Shown piece by piece: positions 1 to 6,598 of a stretch of 13,916 nucleotides of DNA. Both the position numbers and the translations under genes were made by a program. The notes beneath the pieces were generated by a model, which saw nothing but the letters and a program-made list of their open reading frames with translations, was not told the origin of the DNA and did no database searches. The stretch is from an uncultured Clostridia bacterium (GTDB lineage: Bacteria; Bacillota; Clostridia; Oscillospirales; Ruminococcaceae). How positions within the stretch are numbered: position 1 is the first letter of the stretch; every line of letters starts with the position of its first letter. Location: the NCBI GenBank assembly GCA_947427325.1, contig CANEHP010000040.1, forward strand, positions 1 through 13,916, read 5' to 3'.

Positions 1-1
1 A

Positions 2-109
2 AACGCCATTGGTCTCGGTATAGCCTTTGCGATAATGCCTGCGGTTTTAATACCGATTAAAATTGCTTACAGCAGAATTTTTGCCGTAAATAGGGCAAGG
101 CAGAGGTAA
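2..109 (+). CDS. C-terminal end of a membrane protein, probably a transporter (partial)
   Basis: The frame is open from base 2 to a TAA at 107-109 and gives 35 residues cut off at the left edge. It starts NAIGLGIAFAIMP and ends in a basic tail (RIFAVNRARQR). One hydrophobic segment of about 20 residues followed by a positively charged end fits the last transmembrane helix of a polytopic membrane protein with a cytoplasmic C-terminus. The pattern loosely recalls the end of sugar:cation symporters of the GPH/MFS type, but that is a guess from a short stretch. The frame ends 54 bp before the next start, and the gap holds a good ribosome binding site but no clear terminator. Confidence 0.5.
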   Translation, partial: NAIGLGIAFAIMPAVLIPIKIAYSRIFAVNRARQR

Positions 110-163
110 AAGAAGATTGGCAGTATGATATTGAAGGTTATGGGTATATAAGGAGATAAAATA

Positions 164-955
164 ATGTCAAGCGAATATATAATAAATTATTATAATAATT
201 ATGACGAAGAAGGAAGATTGCTTTCCCGCCACGGACAGCCCGAATTTCTTACAACTGTAAAGTATGTGGAAAAATATCTTTTTGAAGGAGCGAGGATTAT
301 TGAAATCGGCGCAGCCACCGGAAGATATTCACACTATTTCTCTAAAAAGGGCTATGAGGTTGATGCAGTGGAGCTTGTACCGTCTAACATCGAAAGATTT
401 AAGAAAAATACCGCTCCCGATGAAAAGGTAACTGTTACTGAGGGAAATGCTTGTGATCTGTCATTTATTGAATCGAGTAAATATGATATAACGCTGATTT
501 TGGGTCCTTTATATCACCTATATACCGAGGAAGAGGAAAAAAAGGCTTTGTCTGAAGCAATTCGTGTTACCAAAAAGGGCGGAATTGTATTTGCTGCTTA
601 CTGTATGAACGATTCTGTGGTAATACAGTTCTGCTTTCTGCAAAACTACATAAATGACGAACACTACAAGCCTCTTATTGATCCCGTTACCTTCAAGCTG
701 AAATCAAATCCCGAGGAACTCTTTGTAATGCACACAAAATCCGAGATAGATAAGCTTATGTCGGAATTTAATACAGAAAGAATTGCCTTTGTGGGAACAG
801 ATATGGTAACATGTTATCCCGATGTACAGAGAACGGTGGAAGCGATGGACGACAAAACCTTTGAAAAGTATATGAAATATCATTTTTCAATCTGTGAAAG
901 AGAGGATTTGGTGGGAATTTCCAACCACACTTTGGATATATTCAGAAAGCTTTGA
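164..955 (+). CDS. Class I SAM-dependent methyltransferase
   Basis: This 263-residue protein has the Rossmann-type methyltransferase core. Motif I, IIEIGAATG, is at residues 45-53 and forms the SAM-binding glycine loop. An acidic residue ends strand 2 (E70 in VDAVELV), as expected for holding the ribose hydroxyls. NACDL (95-99) and DITLILGPLYHLY (108-120) match the later motifs, and a post-core helix and strand follow (RVTKKGGIVFAAY). The overall pattern is that of the Methyltransf_11/25 group. The C-terminal 110 residues probably form the substrate lid, so the substrate cannot be read from the sequence. The ATG is preceded by AGGAG at 151-155, which fixes the start. The stop codon touches the left arm of the foldback element. 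The family call is firm; the substrate is unknown. Confidence 0.88.
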   Translation: MSSEYIINYYNNYDEEGRLLSRHGQPEFLTTVKYVEKYLFEGARIIEIGAATGRYSHYFSKKGYEVDAVELVPSNIERFKKNTAPDEKVTVTEGNACDLSFIESSKYDITLILGPLYHLYTEEEEKKALSEAIRVTKKGGIVFAAYCMNDSVVIQFCFLQNYINDEHYKPLIDPVTFKLKSNPEELFVMHTKSEIDKLMSEFNTERIAFVGTDMVTCYPDVQRTVEAMDDKTFEKYMKYHFSICEREDLVGISNHTLDIFRKL

Positions 956-1123
956 TTAGAGCGTGTTCACATAAAGCCTCAGCACGCATCTTTTCGGCAA
1001 ATTTTGCCGCCTGCTTCGTTAAAATTTTTTGAAATATGACGATATTCCTGCAAAATTTTGCCTTGCAGGCAACAAAATTATACACGAAAATCTGCATACT
1101 GATTTTATGTGAACACGCTCTAA
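956..1123. mobile_element. MITE-like foldback element with perfect 20-bp terminal inverted repeats
   Basis: Bases 956-975 (TTAGAGCGTGTTCACATAAA) are the exact reverse complement of 1104-1123. The arms continue inward imperfectly: 980-996 pairs with 1085-1101 at 13 of 17 positions. The interior holds a 15-bp palindrome (995-1009) and a stem of CCTGCAA (1047-1053) with TTGCAGG (1063-1069). If the outer TA pairs (957-958 and 1121-1122) are a target duplication, the element proper is 959-1120, about 162 bp with 17-bp ends. A TA duplication is known for IS630/mariner and some IS5-family elements. There is no room for a transposase, so it would need one supplied in trans. It lies 1 base after the methyltransferase stop and 68 bp before the proC start, and as RNA it could act as a two-way terminator. 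Confidence 0.72.
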
Positions 1124-1191
1124 ATCACACTGCACAAAAAATCTCTTTTGGATTGAACAGCGTGGGATTAGAACTTGAAAGGACAGAAAAA

Positions 1192-2022
1192 GTGATAAAT
1201 TTAGGATTTTTAGGAACGGGAAATATGGGCAGCGCAATAATAAAAGGAATTTATGCGGCAGCCTCAAAAAACAGCGGCAGATTGGGTGATTATGAAATAA
1301 CGCTATATGCTTATCACAAGGATTCCGAAAAGCTTAAAACCCTTTCGGAATACGGGGTTAAGCCCTGTAACAGTGAACAGGAATTGGGTAATAAGTGCAA
1401 TTATATTCTTTTAGCGGTAAAGCCCCAGGTTTTAGGTGATGTTCTTTCCGCTTTAAAGCCTTCGGTTACTGAAAATCACGTTTTTATAAGCATATGTGCG
1501 GGTATTTCCTCTGAATTTATCAAGGAACACACCCACCCTGCCGTCAAAACCGCCATAATAATGCCCAATACTCCCGCAATGCTTGGGTATGGCGCAAGCG
1601 CCATTGCCCGCGATAATGTGATAAGCGACAATGATTTTGAGCTGGCAAAGCTTATAATAGGCTGCTGCGGTTTGGTGAAAGAAATCGCAATGGATAAAAT
1701 GAAAGAAATAATTTGTATTAACGGCAGCTCTCCCGCATTTATCTACCTTTTCGCAAAGGGCTTTACCGATTATGCAAAGAATGTGGGGATTGATGAAAAT
1801 ACTGCCTTACAGCTTTTCGCACAGTCCTTGATTGGTAGCGCAAAAATGCTCACCGACAGCGGAATGACTATAGAACAGCTTATCAAGCAGGTAAGCTCTC
1901 CGGGAGGCACGACCCTTGCGGGACTTGATATGCTGTATGAGGGCAAGCTTGAAGAAACGGTTAACAATGCCTGCAAAGCTTGTACTGACAGAGCGTATGA
2001 ATTGGCAAAAGCAAAGGAGTAA
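1192..2022 (+). CDS. proC: Pyrroline-5-carboxylate reductase
   Basis: This enzyme catalyses the last step of proline synthesis, NAD(P)H-dependent reduction of 1-pyrroline-5-carboxylate to L-proline, in the cytoplasm. From the GTG at 1192 the protein is 276 residues, the usual family length. It opens with the strand-loop MINLGFLGTGNMG, whose GTGNMG (8-13) is the dinucleotide-binding loop. Other family blocks are LAVKPQ (74-79), ICAGIS (101-106), MPNTPA (124-129), GSSPAF (178-183) and the signature SSPGGTT (235-241) near the C-terminal helices. I chose GTG because AGGA (1180-1183) lies 8 bp upstream and the Rossmann strand begins at once. The frame stays open upstream to an ATG at 1036, but that stretch comes from the foldback element and has no family match. 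proA and proB are not in the window. Confidence 0.93.
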   Translation: MINLGFLGTGNMGSAIIKGIYAAASKNSGRLGDYEITLYAYHKDSEKLKTLSEYGVKPCNSEQELGNKCNYILLAVKPQVLGDVLSALKPSVTENHVFISICAGISSEFIKEHTHPAVKTAIIMPNTPAMLGYGASAIARDNVISDNDFELAKLIIGCCGLVKEIAMDKMKEIICINGSSPAFIYLFAKGFTDYAKNVGIDENTALQLFAQSLIGSAKMLTDSGMTIEQLIKQVSSPGGTTLAGLDMLYEGKLEETVNNACKACTDRAYELAKAKE

Positions 2023-2037
2023 GAATGGAGTAATATT

Positions 2038-3249
2038 ATGGGACTTTTTAAGAAAAAAGAGAAAAAGCCTGAACCGCAGCCGGCGGCACTGACTGTATAT
2101 GCCAATCACAAAAGCTATGATGATATTCCGGGTATTATGGCTGATATAATGAACAGTACAATAGTTGATAAAAATCTTGCAGCCGAAAGCGTTGAGTTTA
2201 TTTTACAGGACGGCTCAAAGCTTACCCTTCATTTTATGAATAAAACGCAAATAGGTGCGCACATCACCTCAATGGAGGCGTTCTTTTTAAAAGCTCCCGT
2301 TGCAGATGAGGAATTAAAAAAATCTCTTGTTCAACAAATGATTTATTTTAACTCTGTAATCGGAATAGAATTTTTTATTGACGATAATGATGAAAGAACA
2401 GATTATTTAATTCTTTCTGTTTATATGCTGGCGGTAAAATTGGGCGGCTTTGTGCTTCATCCGGATATGCAGCTTTACTGCGCTGACAGAAAGCTGTTGA
2501 TTTCCGCTGACGGTAAGACAGACTTTATCGAGTATACTCCAAAAGGCGAAAGCACATTTATGGATAAGGACATTCCCGAAGAACAGGGAGACATTAACCG
2601 CCGCCTTCGTTCCATAGAAAAGTGTAAAAGTATGGGGCTTAATGTTTTGGAAACATTAAAGGCTGCCGTTTACGAATCGGAATGTGTTATTCCTTCAAAA
2701 GAGGATATTGTTCACAGACTTGCATGTATATTTGCCGCCGCTGTATGCTCAGAAGCCTGCAATTACGAACCTGATAAGGCAAGGAAAATGACGGCGGGAA
2801 TGCTAAAAGATTTAGACAAAAAATACACCACCTCACAATATTTTTCAAAAAAAGAAGAAGAGTATATTAAAAGTCCCTTTAAATATCCAAATATGCATCC
2901 TAAATTCGGTTGGCGGTATGAGTGCTGTGCGGTGCTTTTGTGGGCATTGGGCTTATGGGAATTGGGAGAGCCCGATAAAATATGCGATGCGGGAGAAATA
3001 GGCAAAATCCTTTGGAACAATAATTTCATAAGTTTGCTGGAAAAATCCGAGCTGAAAACAAAAGAAGAAATCCTCGATATGCAGGATCTGATTTTGCGCT
3101 ACGATTGGGCTTGTGTTGACGCCCGAATTAACAGCCAAAAAATTACCGTTATTGACGGCGAGATAGTTTACGAGTGGCATTATGCTTTGAATTGGCTTAC
3201 AAACGCCAACTACACAACTGATTGGGACAGTATTCGCACAGATACCTAA
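2038..3249 (+). CDS. DUF4272 domain protein with an extra N-terminal domain
   Basis: This is a 403-residue soluble protein. A short lysine-rich start (MGLFKKKEKK) leads into an N-terminal region of about 165 residues that I do not recognise. Residues about 189-403 match the DUF4272 pattern. They begin with RRLRSIEKCKSMGLNVLETL, then WRYECCAVLLWALG (292-305), LRYDWACVDARI (353-364), HYALNWL (381-387) and the closing DWDSIRTDT (395-403). No catalytic function is established for DUF4272. There is no signal peptide or membrane segment. The ATG has GGAG at 2027-2030, 7 bp upstream. The gene begins 15 bp after proC and is probably co-transcribed with it, though no functional link is evident. The domain call is from memory of the family pattern. 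Confidence 0.8.
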   Translation: MGLFKKKEKKPEPQPAALTVYANHKSYDDIPGIMADIMNSTIVDKNLAAESVEFILQDGSKLTLHFMNKTQIGAHITSMEAFFLKAPVADEELKKSLVQQMIYFNSVIGIEFFIDDNDERTDYLILSVYMLAVKLGGFVLHPDMQLYCADRKLLISADGKTDFIEYTPKGESTFMDKDIPEEQGDINRRLRSIEKCKSMGLNVLETLKAAVYESECVIPSKEDIVHRLACIFAAAVCSEACNYEPDKARKMTAGMLKDLDKKYTTSQYFSKKEEEYIKSPFKYPNMHPKFGWRYECCAVLLWALGLWELGEPDKICDAGEIGKILWNNNFISLLEKSELKTKEEILDMQDLILRYDWACVDARINSQKITVIDGEIVYEWHYALNWLTNANYTTDWDSIRTDT

Positions 3250-3504
3250 ACGGCAATATCAGCTGTGAAATTTTTGAATAATATTGCGGAAATTGCATTA
3301 TGTACAATATTTGTAAGAAAATATATGAGGAAGCTTAAGGCGGCGGCGCACAAATTCCGCCTATTTAGGGTTTGTAGGGCGTTGCCTCAAAACTGTTTTT
3401 CTTTTTCATTCCGATTTTTTATTTTCGGCTATTGTATTATCAAAAAAAATATGGTAAAATAATAAACTGATCACAAAAGCATGTATGCGGAAAGTAGGCA
3501 AGAT
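3250..3504 (+). other. Intergenic stretch between the DUF4272 and DUF624 genes
   Basis: I see no convincing gene here. A 65-codon frame (3265-3462) lacks a ribosome binding site and its translation looks random. A weak hairpin pairs AGGCGG (3338-3343) with CCGCCT (3357-3362), but no T-run follows directly, so I do not call it a terminator. A T-rich stretch sits at 3393-3406. The end of the gap carries the promoter listed separately. Confidence 0.5.
3432..3460 (+). promoter_or_regulatory. Likely sigma-A promoter for the DUF624 gene
   Basis: A -35 TTGTAT (3432-3437) and a -10 TAAAAT (3455-3460) are separated by exactly 17 bp. A TG one base before the -10 makes it an extended -10. Transcription would begin near 3467. 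That leaves only about 14 nt before the ATG at 3481 but about 38 nt before the TTG at 3505, which supports the TTG start. Confidence 0.5.
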
Positions 3505-4404
3505 TTGGGACTATTTTATAATTATAATGAATCAGGCAGAGGCATTGCTAAAAACGGACCGAAAAAGAAGCCGTTTTTTAAATTTTGGGAGCAGTTTGCA
3601 GGAAAATTCTGGAAACTGATTACCCTAAATTTCGTATATTTTGTTACAAGCGGTTTAGCCTTTATTGTTGCGGGATTTTTGGCTTCGGTGCAGACAGAAA
3701 ATTTTAATTTTCTGTTAATTAGTTTTCCCGTTATCATATTGTTCGGTCCTGCCACTGCCGCTGCGTCTCAGGTTGTGAGAAAGTTTACCCTGGAAAAGCC
3801 CATATTTATGATGGACGAATATAAAACCGCTTTTAAGAAAAACTTTAAGCAAGCGCTTCCGGTAGGCATCTTTGACGTGTTTTTTATTTCTGCATTTTTG
3901 TATGGCATAATGTTTTATGGAGAGGCTCTTGACCGAGATCCTTCGATAAAAAACTATGTAATGATTATTATTTCCACTGCCATTGCGGCATATTTTTTAA
4001 TGGCTCATTTTTATATATACCTTGAGATTGTCAGCCTTACGCTTCCTTTGGGAAAAATTATAAAAAATGCGTTATTGCTTACTGTAATGGGGATTAAAGT
4101 AAATATAATAAGCTTTGTGGTATGGGTAGCGCTTATTTTGTTAATAGTTTTTTTGCTGCCATATTCGATATTCGCTTTGCCCGTACTGCCTTTTGGCTGG
4201 CTGTTTTTCCTTTGTGCATTTAACAGTTATCCTGTAATTCAAAAATATATCATCAATCCTTTTTATGAAGCTCAAGGTCTAAAGAACCCCGAGCTTCCCG
4301 AAGAAGACGCCGCCGACGAAAAAATCTTTACGGACCGCGGCGGAACTGAAGAGGTAATAAAAAAGAAAACGAACATTAAGACGTCGGGAAAGGTGATAAA
4401 GTAA
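3505..4404 (+). CDS. DUF624 (YesL-like) membrane protein
   Basis: From the TTG at 3505 this is a 299-residue membrane protein. The start MGLFYNYNESGRGI followed by a basic KKKPFFKFW stretch is the typical opening of DUF624/YesL proteins. So is the block around FPVIILFGPATAAASQVVRKF (74-94). About six hydrophobic segments are visible near residues 37-62, 68-88, 117-139, 150-175, 198-220 and 222-245. A charged hydrophilic tail follows. YesL-type genes often lie near carbohydrate-uptake operons, but their role is not settled, and no such operon is visible here. An ATG at 3481 would add eight residues (MYAESRQD), but it has no ribosome binding site and is very close to the predicted transcript start. 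AAAGTAGG (3491-3498) sits 6 bp before the TTG. The start is therefore a preference, not certain. Confidence 0.78.
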   Translation: MGLFYNYNESGRGIAKNGPKKKPFFKFWEQFAGKFWKLITLNFVYFVTSGLAFIVAGFLASVQTENFNFLLISFPVIILFGPATAAASQVVRKFTLEKPIFMMDEYKTAFKKNFKQALPVGIFDVFFISAFLYGIMFYGEALDRDPSIKNYVMIIISTAIAAYFLMAHFYIYLEIVSLTLPLGKIIKNALLLTVMGIKVNIISFVVWVALILLIVFLLPYSIFALPVLPFGWLFFLCAFNSYPVIQKYIINPFYEAQGLKNPELPEEDAADEKIFTDRGGTEEVIKKKTNIKTSGKVIK

Positions 4405-4437
4405 TTCTTATTTACTGTAAAAAGAGAAGTGAGATAA

Positions 4438-5190
4438 ATGGAAACAAAAAACAGAGTTGGTTTTTTAGACGAGCTTAGAGGCTTTGCGATTATTTGTATG
4501 GTTGTCTATCACTTAATGGTAGATCTAAAGTTTGTGTTTAATGTTGATGTGCCGATTTTTTTTGAAGGTTGGTTTGACATTATAAGAGATATTTTTGTGG
4601 GAATATTTATCTCTATTTCGGGAATAGTCTGCAATTATTCAAGAAACAATGTGAAAAGAGGAGTCGAGTGCTTTTTTATCGGTATGATAATGACATTTGT
4701 AACAACATTCGTCTCCCCAGGTTCTCCCGATTTATTCGGTATACTTCATTGTTTGGGAATTTGTATGATGCTTTACGGCTTGGGACAGCCTTTGTTTGAA
4801 AGAATACCTTCATTTATCGGAATAATAATAAGTATTATTTTGTTTATGTTTACCTTTAACTTTAAAACGGGGTATAGCGGGATACACGGACTGTTTAAGG
4901 CTGAAATGCCTGATATTCTGTATTCGACAAGCGTTTTGTTTCCTTTGGGTTTTCCGGGTAAAAATTTTGTTTCATTAGATTATTTTCCTCTGTTTCCTTG
5001 GCTGTTTGTATTTCTTGCAGGAGCGTTTTACGGAGTTTATGTCAAGGAAAGAAGAGCGCCTAAATTTTTTTACAAAACCCATATTCCTTTTTTCGCTGCC
5101 GCAGGGCGGTATTCAATTTGGATATATGTGCTTCACCAACCTGTAATATATCCGATTTTGTGCTTGATTTTCGGAAAAAGTATTTTTTAA
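4438..5190 (+). CDS. DUF1624 / heparan-alpha-glucosaminide N-acetyltransferase-like membrane protein
   Basis: This 250-residue polytopic membrane protein matches the DUF1624 (HGSNAT catalytic-like) acyltransferase group. It opens with RVGFLDELRGFAIICMVVYH (6-25), the family's LDxLRGxA start followed by a conserved histidine in the first membrane helix. Next come an FVGIFISISGI helix (53-63), FGILHCLG (100-107), DYFPLFPWL (181-189) and the closing GRYSIWIYVLHQPVI (223-237). About seven hydrophobic segments can be counted. Family members are thought to move acyl groups across or at the membrane onto sugars; the acceptor here cannot be inferred. A purine-rich AGAAGTGAG precedes the ATG. The gene lies 33 bp after the DUF624 gene and is probably in the same transcript. 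Its TAA overlaps the left end of a foldback element. Confidence 0.8.
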   Translation: METKNRVGFLDELRGFAIICMVVYHLMVDLKFVFNVDVPIFFEGWFDIIRDIFVGIFISISGIVCNYSRNNVKRGVECFFIGMIMTFVTTFVSPGSPDLFGILHCLGICMMLYGLGQPLFERIPSFIGIIISIILFMFTFNFKTGYSGIHGLFKAEMPDILYSTSVLFPLGFPGKNFVSLDYFPLFPWLFVFLAGAFYGVYVKERRAPKFFYKTHIPFFAAAGRYSIWIYVLHQPVIYPILCLIFGKSIF

Positions 5191-5272
5191 TACTAATTCT
5201 CGTCTAAAAATAGACAAAGATTTGCGAAAATCAGACCGCAAAGATTGTTTATTTTTAGTCGAGAATTAGTAT
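5190..5272. repeat. 83-bp near-perfect foldback hairpin, TA-flanked, MITE-like
   Basis: ATACTAATTCTCG (5190-5202) is the exact reverse complement of 5260-5272. After one T/T mismatch the stem continues as CTAAAAATAGACAA (5204-5217) against TTGTTTATTTTTAG (5245-5258), with one G-U pair. A short internal loop follows, then TTTGCG (5221-5226) with CGCAAA (5237-5242) around a 10-nt loop. The whole stretch is thus one long stem. TA dinucleotides flank the inner ends (5191-5192 and 5271-5272), consistent with a TA target duplication around 5193-5270. It begins within the DUF1624 stop codon and lies about 65 bp before the rpsF promoter. It may be a tiny mobile element, a transcription insulator, or both. 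Its ends share no sequence with the element at 956-1123. Confidence 0.65.
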
Positions 5273-5336
5273 AAGTCCCTGTATAAAAAAGAATAATGCA
5301 TTTTTGCCAAAAATTTGAAAAAATTTTAAAAATATC

Positions 5337-5365
5337 TTGACAAGTTCCGATAAACTTGATATAAT
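5337..5365 (+). promoter_or_regulatory. Strong sigma-A promoter of the rpsF-ssb-rpsR operon
   Basis: TTGACA (5337-5342) and TATAAT (5360-5365) are both exact consensus and are separated by 17 bp. TG at 5357-5358 adds an extended -10. The 35 bp upstream are dense in A and T tracts and resemble an UP element. Transcription should begin near 5372, giving a leader of about 73 nt. The leader can form a small hairpin (ATTGAG 5373-5378 with CTCAAT 5383-5388). Confidence 0.9.
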
Positions 5366-5444
5366 TTACAAGATTGAGCATACTCAATTTATCCTTGCTC
5401 ACACATACAGTGCGGGTCACAAGTCTAAAAGGAGGTATATATTT

Positions 5445-5738
5445 ATGGCAAAACTCGGCGAAAAGTACGAGGCGATGGTTGTTTTCTCTGTTAAAAACGG
5501 AGAGGAGCAGGTTCAAAACCTTGTTGCAAAGTTTACCGATCTTATTAAGGCAAACGGTGAGCTTATTAATGTTGATGAATGGGGAAAAAGAAAATTAGCG
5601 TACCCCATTAACTACGAGAGCGACGGCTACTATGTAGTTTATACTTTCACCGGCAAGACCGATTTCCCCGCAGAGTTTGAGCGTATTGTCAGCATTACTG
5701 ACGGCGTGCTCCGCTCTATGGTTGTAATTGGAAAATAA
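5445..5738 (+). CDS. rpsF: 30S ribosomal protein S6
   Basis: This 97-residue protein is the small-subunit protein that pairs with S18 on the platform of the 30S subunit. The family's opening strand is KYEAMVVFSV (7-16), and the signature block is EWGKRKLAYPINYESDGYYV (45-64). It ends FERIVSITDGVLRSMVVIGK. AAAGGAGG (5428-5435) sits 9 bp before the ATG and fixes this start; the frame is open further upstream, but only through the leader and promoter. It is the first gene of the rpsF-ssb-rpsR operon, an order common in Firmicutes. S6 has no long acidic C-terminal tail here. Control by binding of S6:S18 to the leader is known in many bacteria, but I cannot identify the motif in this leader. Confidence 0.96.
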   Translation: MAKLGEKYEAMVVFSVKNGEEQVQNLVAKFTDLIKANGELINVDEWGKRKLAYPINYESDGYYVVYTFTGKTDFPAEFERIVSITDGVLRSMVVIGK

Positions 5739-5757
5739 GAAATCGGAGGCTTTCGAG

Positions 5758-6222
5758 ATGTATAATAAGGCAGTTTTAATGGGTCGGATCTGTAACGACC
5801 TTGAGTTGAAAACAATTCAAAGCGGTGTTAGCGTATTATCATTCCGCCTTGCCGTAGACCGTGCGTATCAGGCAAAGGGGGAAGAAAGAAAAGCGGACTT
5901 TTTTAATATAGTCGCTTGGAGAAGCACCGCAGAATTTATTTCCAAATATTTTTCCAAGGGAAGAATGATTTTGGTAGAAGGCGAGCTTCAAACAAGACAG
6001 TATGTGGATAAAAACGGAAGCACTCAAAATATTGTAGAGCTTGTTGTTAATACCGCTCATTTTACGGGCGAGCCTAAGCCTTCCGGCTATGGCGGATACA
6101 ACAATCCACCGCCGCCCCCTGTACCTTCTGCAATTTCGGAAAGCGATTCCCCTGCCGCTGTTTCATCGGGAAGCACAAGTGATTTTGTTGAAACAGGTTC
6201 TGACGATGATTATCCGTTCTGA
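5758..6222 (+). CDS. ssb: Single-stranded DNA-binding protein
   Basis: This 154-residue protein coats single-stranded DNA in replication, repair and recombination. The OB-fold spans residues 1-105 and opens MYNKAVLMGRICNDLELK. Typical blocks are FRLAVDRAY (29-37), ADFFNIVAWRSTAEFISKYF (46-65) and KGRMILVEGELQTRQYVDKNG (67-87). A Gly/Pro/Ser-rich flexible linker follows. The acidic C-terminal tip is DDDYPF, where many SSBs have D-D-D-I/L-P-F; the essential final Pro-Phe is kept, so partner binding is expected. GGAGG (5745-5749) lies 8 bp before the ATG. It begins 19 bp after rpsF and is followed 26 bp later by rpsR, so it is co-transcribed with ribosomal protein genes. The gene is complete and looks normal. 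Confidence 0.96.
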   Translation: MYNKAVLMGRICNDLELKTIQSGVSVLSFRLAVDRAYQAKGEERKADFFNIVAWRSTAEFISKYFSKGRMILVEGELQTRQYVDKNGSTQNIVELVVNTAHFTGEPKPSGYGGYNNPPPPPVPSAISESDSPAAVSSGSTSDFVETGSDDDYPF

Positions 6223-6248
6223 GTTTAATGTATAAGGAGGAAACTACA

Positions 6249-6509
6249 ATGGCTGAAAAGCATGATGTAAACAATGACAAAGTTGTGCGCCCCGTTAAGC
6301 GTGCAAGAAAAAAGGTTTGTCAATTCTGTGTAGACAGAGCTGAATTTATCGATTACAAGGATGTAGCTAAGCTTAAAAAGTATATGACTGAGCGTTCTAA
6401 AATTTTACCTCGCCGTGTTACGGGTTGCTGCGCTTATCATCAAAGAGAGCTTACCACTGCTATTAAAAGAGCAAGACAGGTTGCTTTGATTCCCTATGTA
6501 AGCGACTGA
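6249..6509 (+). CDS. rpsR: 30S ribosomal protein S18, zinc-binding type
   Basis: This 86-residue protein of the 30S platform binds next to S6. The conserved core is clear: KVCQFCVDRAEFIDYKDVAKL (22-42), ILPRRVTGCCAYHQREL (52-68) and AIKRARQVALIPYV (71-84). C24 and C27 (CxxC) together with C61 and H64 form the expected ligand set of the zinc-containing (C+) form of S18. Bacteria with that form often also carry a zinc-free paralogue elsewhere for zinc starvation; none is in this window. AAGGAGG (6234-6240) is 8 bp before the ATG. rplI (L9), a common neighbour in other bacteria, does not follow: the operon ends in a terminator. Confidence 0.96.
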   Translation: MAEKHDVNNDKVVRPVKRARKKVCQFCVDRAEFIDYKDVAKLKKYMTERSKILPRRVTGCCAYHQRELTTAIKRARQVALIPYVSD

Positions 6510-6524
6510 TATCAAGTTAATAAC

Positions 6525-6569
6525 AAAGCTGCTTCAAGATTAAATTTTGAAACAGCTTTTTATTTTTTA
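6525..6569 (+). terminator. Intrinsic terminator after rpsR
   Basis: AAAGCTG (6525-6531) pairs with CAGCTTT (6553-6559). The stem is extended by TTCAA with TTGAA after a one-base mismatch on each side. The stem runs straight into a T-rich tract (TTTTTATTTTTT, 6557-6568). The start of the next gene is only about 30 bp further on, so any promoter for that gene must lie very close by, or it depends on read-through. Confidence 0.85.
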
Positions 6570-6598
6570 ATTGAAAATAAATCGAACAGGATTGAATT

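Noticed and set aside
1019..1267. 82-codon reverse-strand frame across the foldback element and proC start
   Set aside because: It is a shadow of the element and of proC, with no start signals and no recognisable protein features.
1770..2109. Two reverse-strand frames of 100-111 codons opposite the proC end
   Set aside because: They are antisense shadows of a clearly conserved coding region, with no ribosome binding site or motif.
3265..3462. 65-codon open frame between the DUF4272 and DUF624 genes
   Set aside because: There is no ribosome binding site, the composition is not protein-like, and it overlaps a hairpin and the promoter of the next gene.
5372..5444. S6:S18-binding autoregulatory motif in the rpsF leader
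   Set aside because: The transcribed leader contains no CCG, which I recall as conserved in that motif. Only a small unrelated hairpin is evident.
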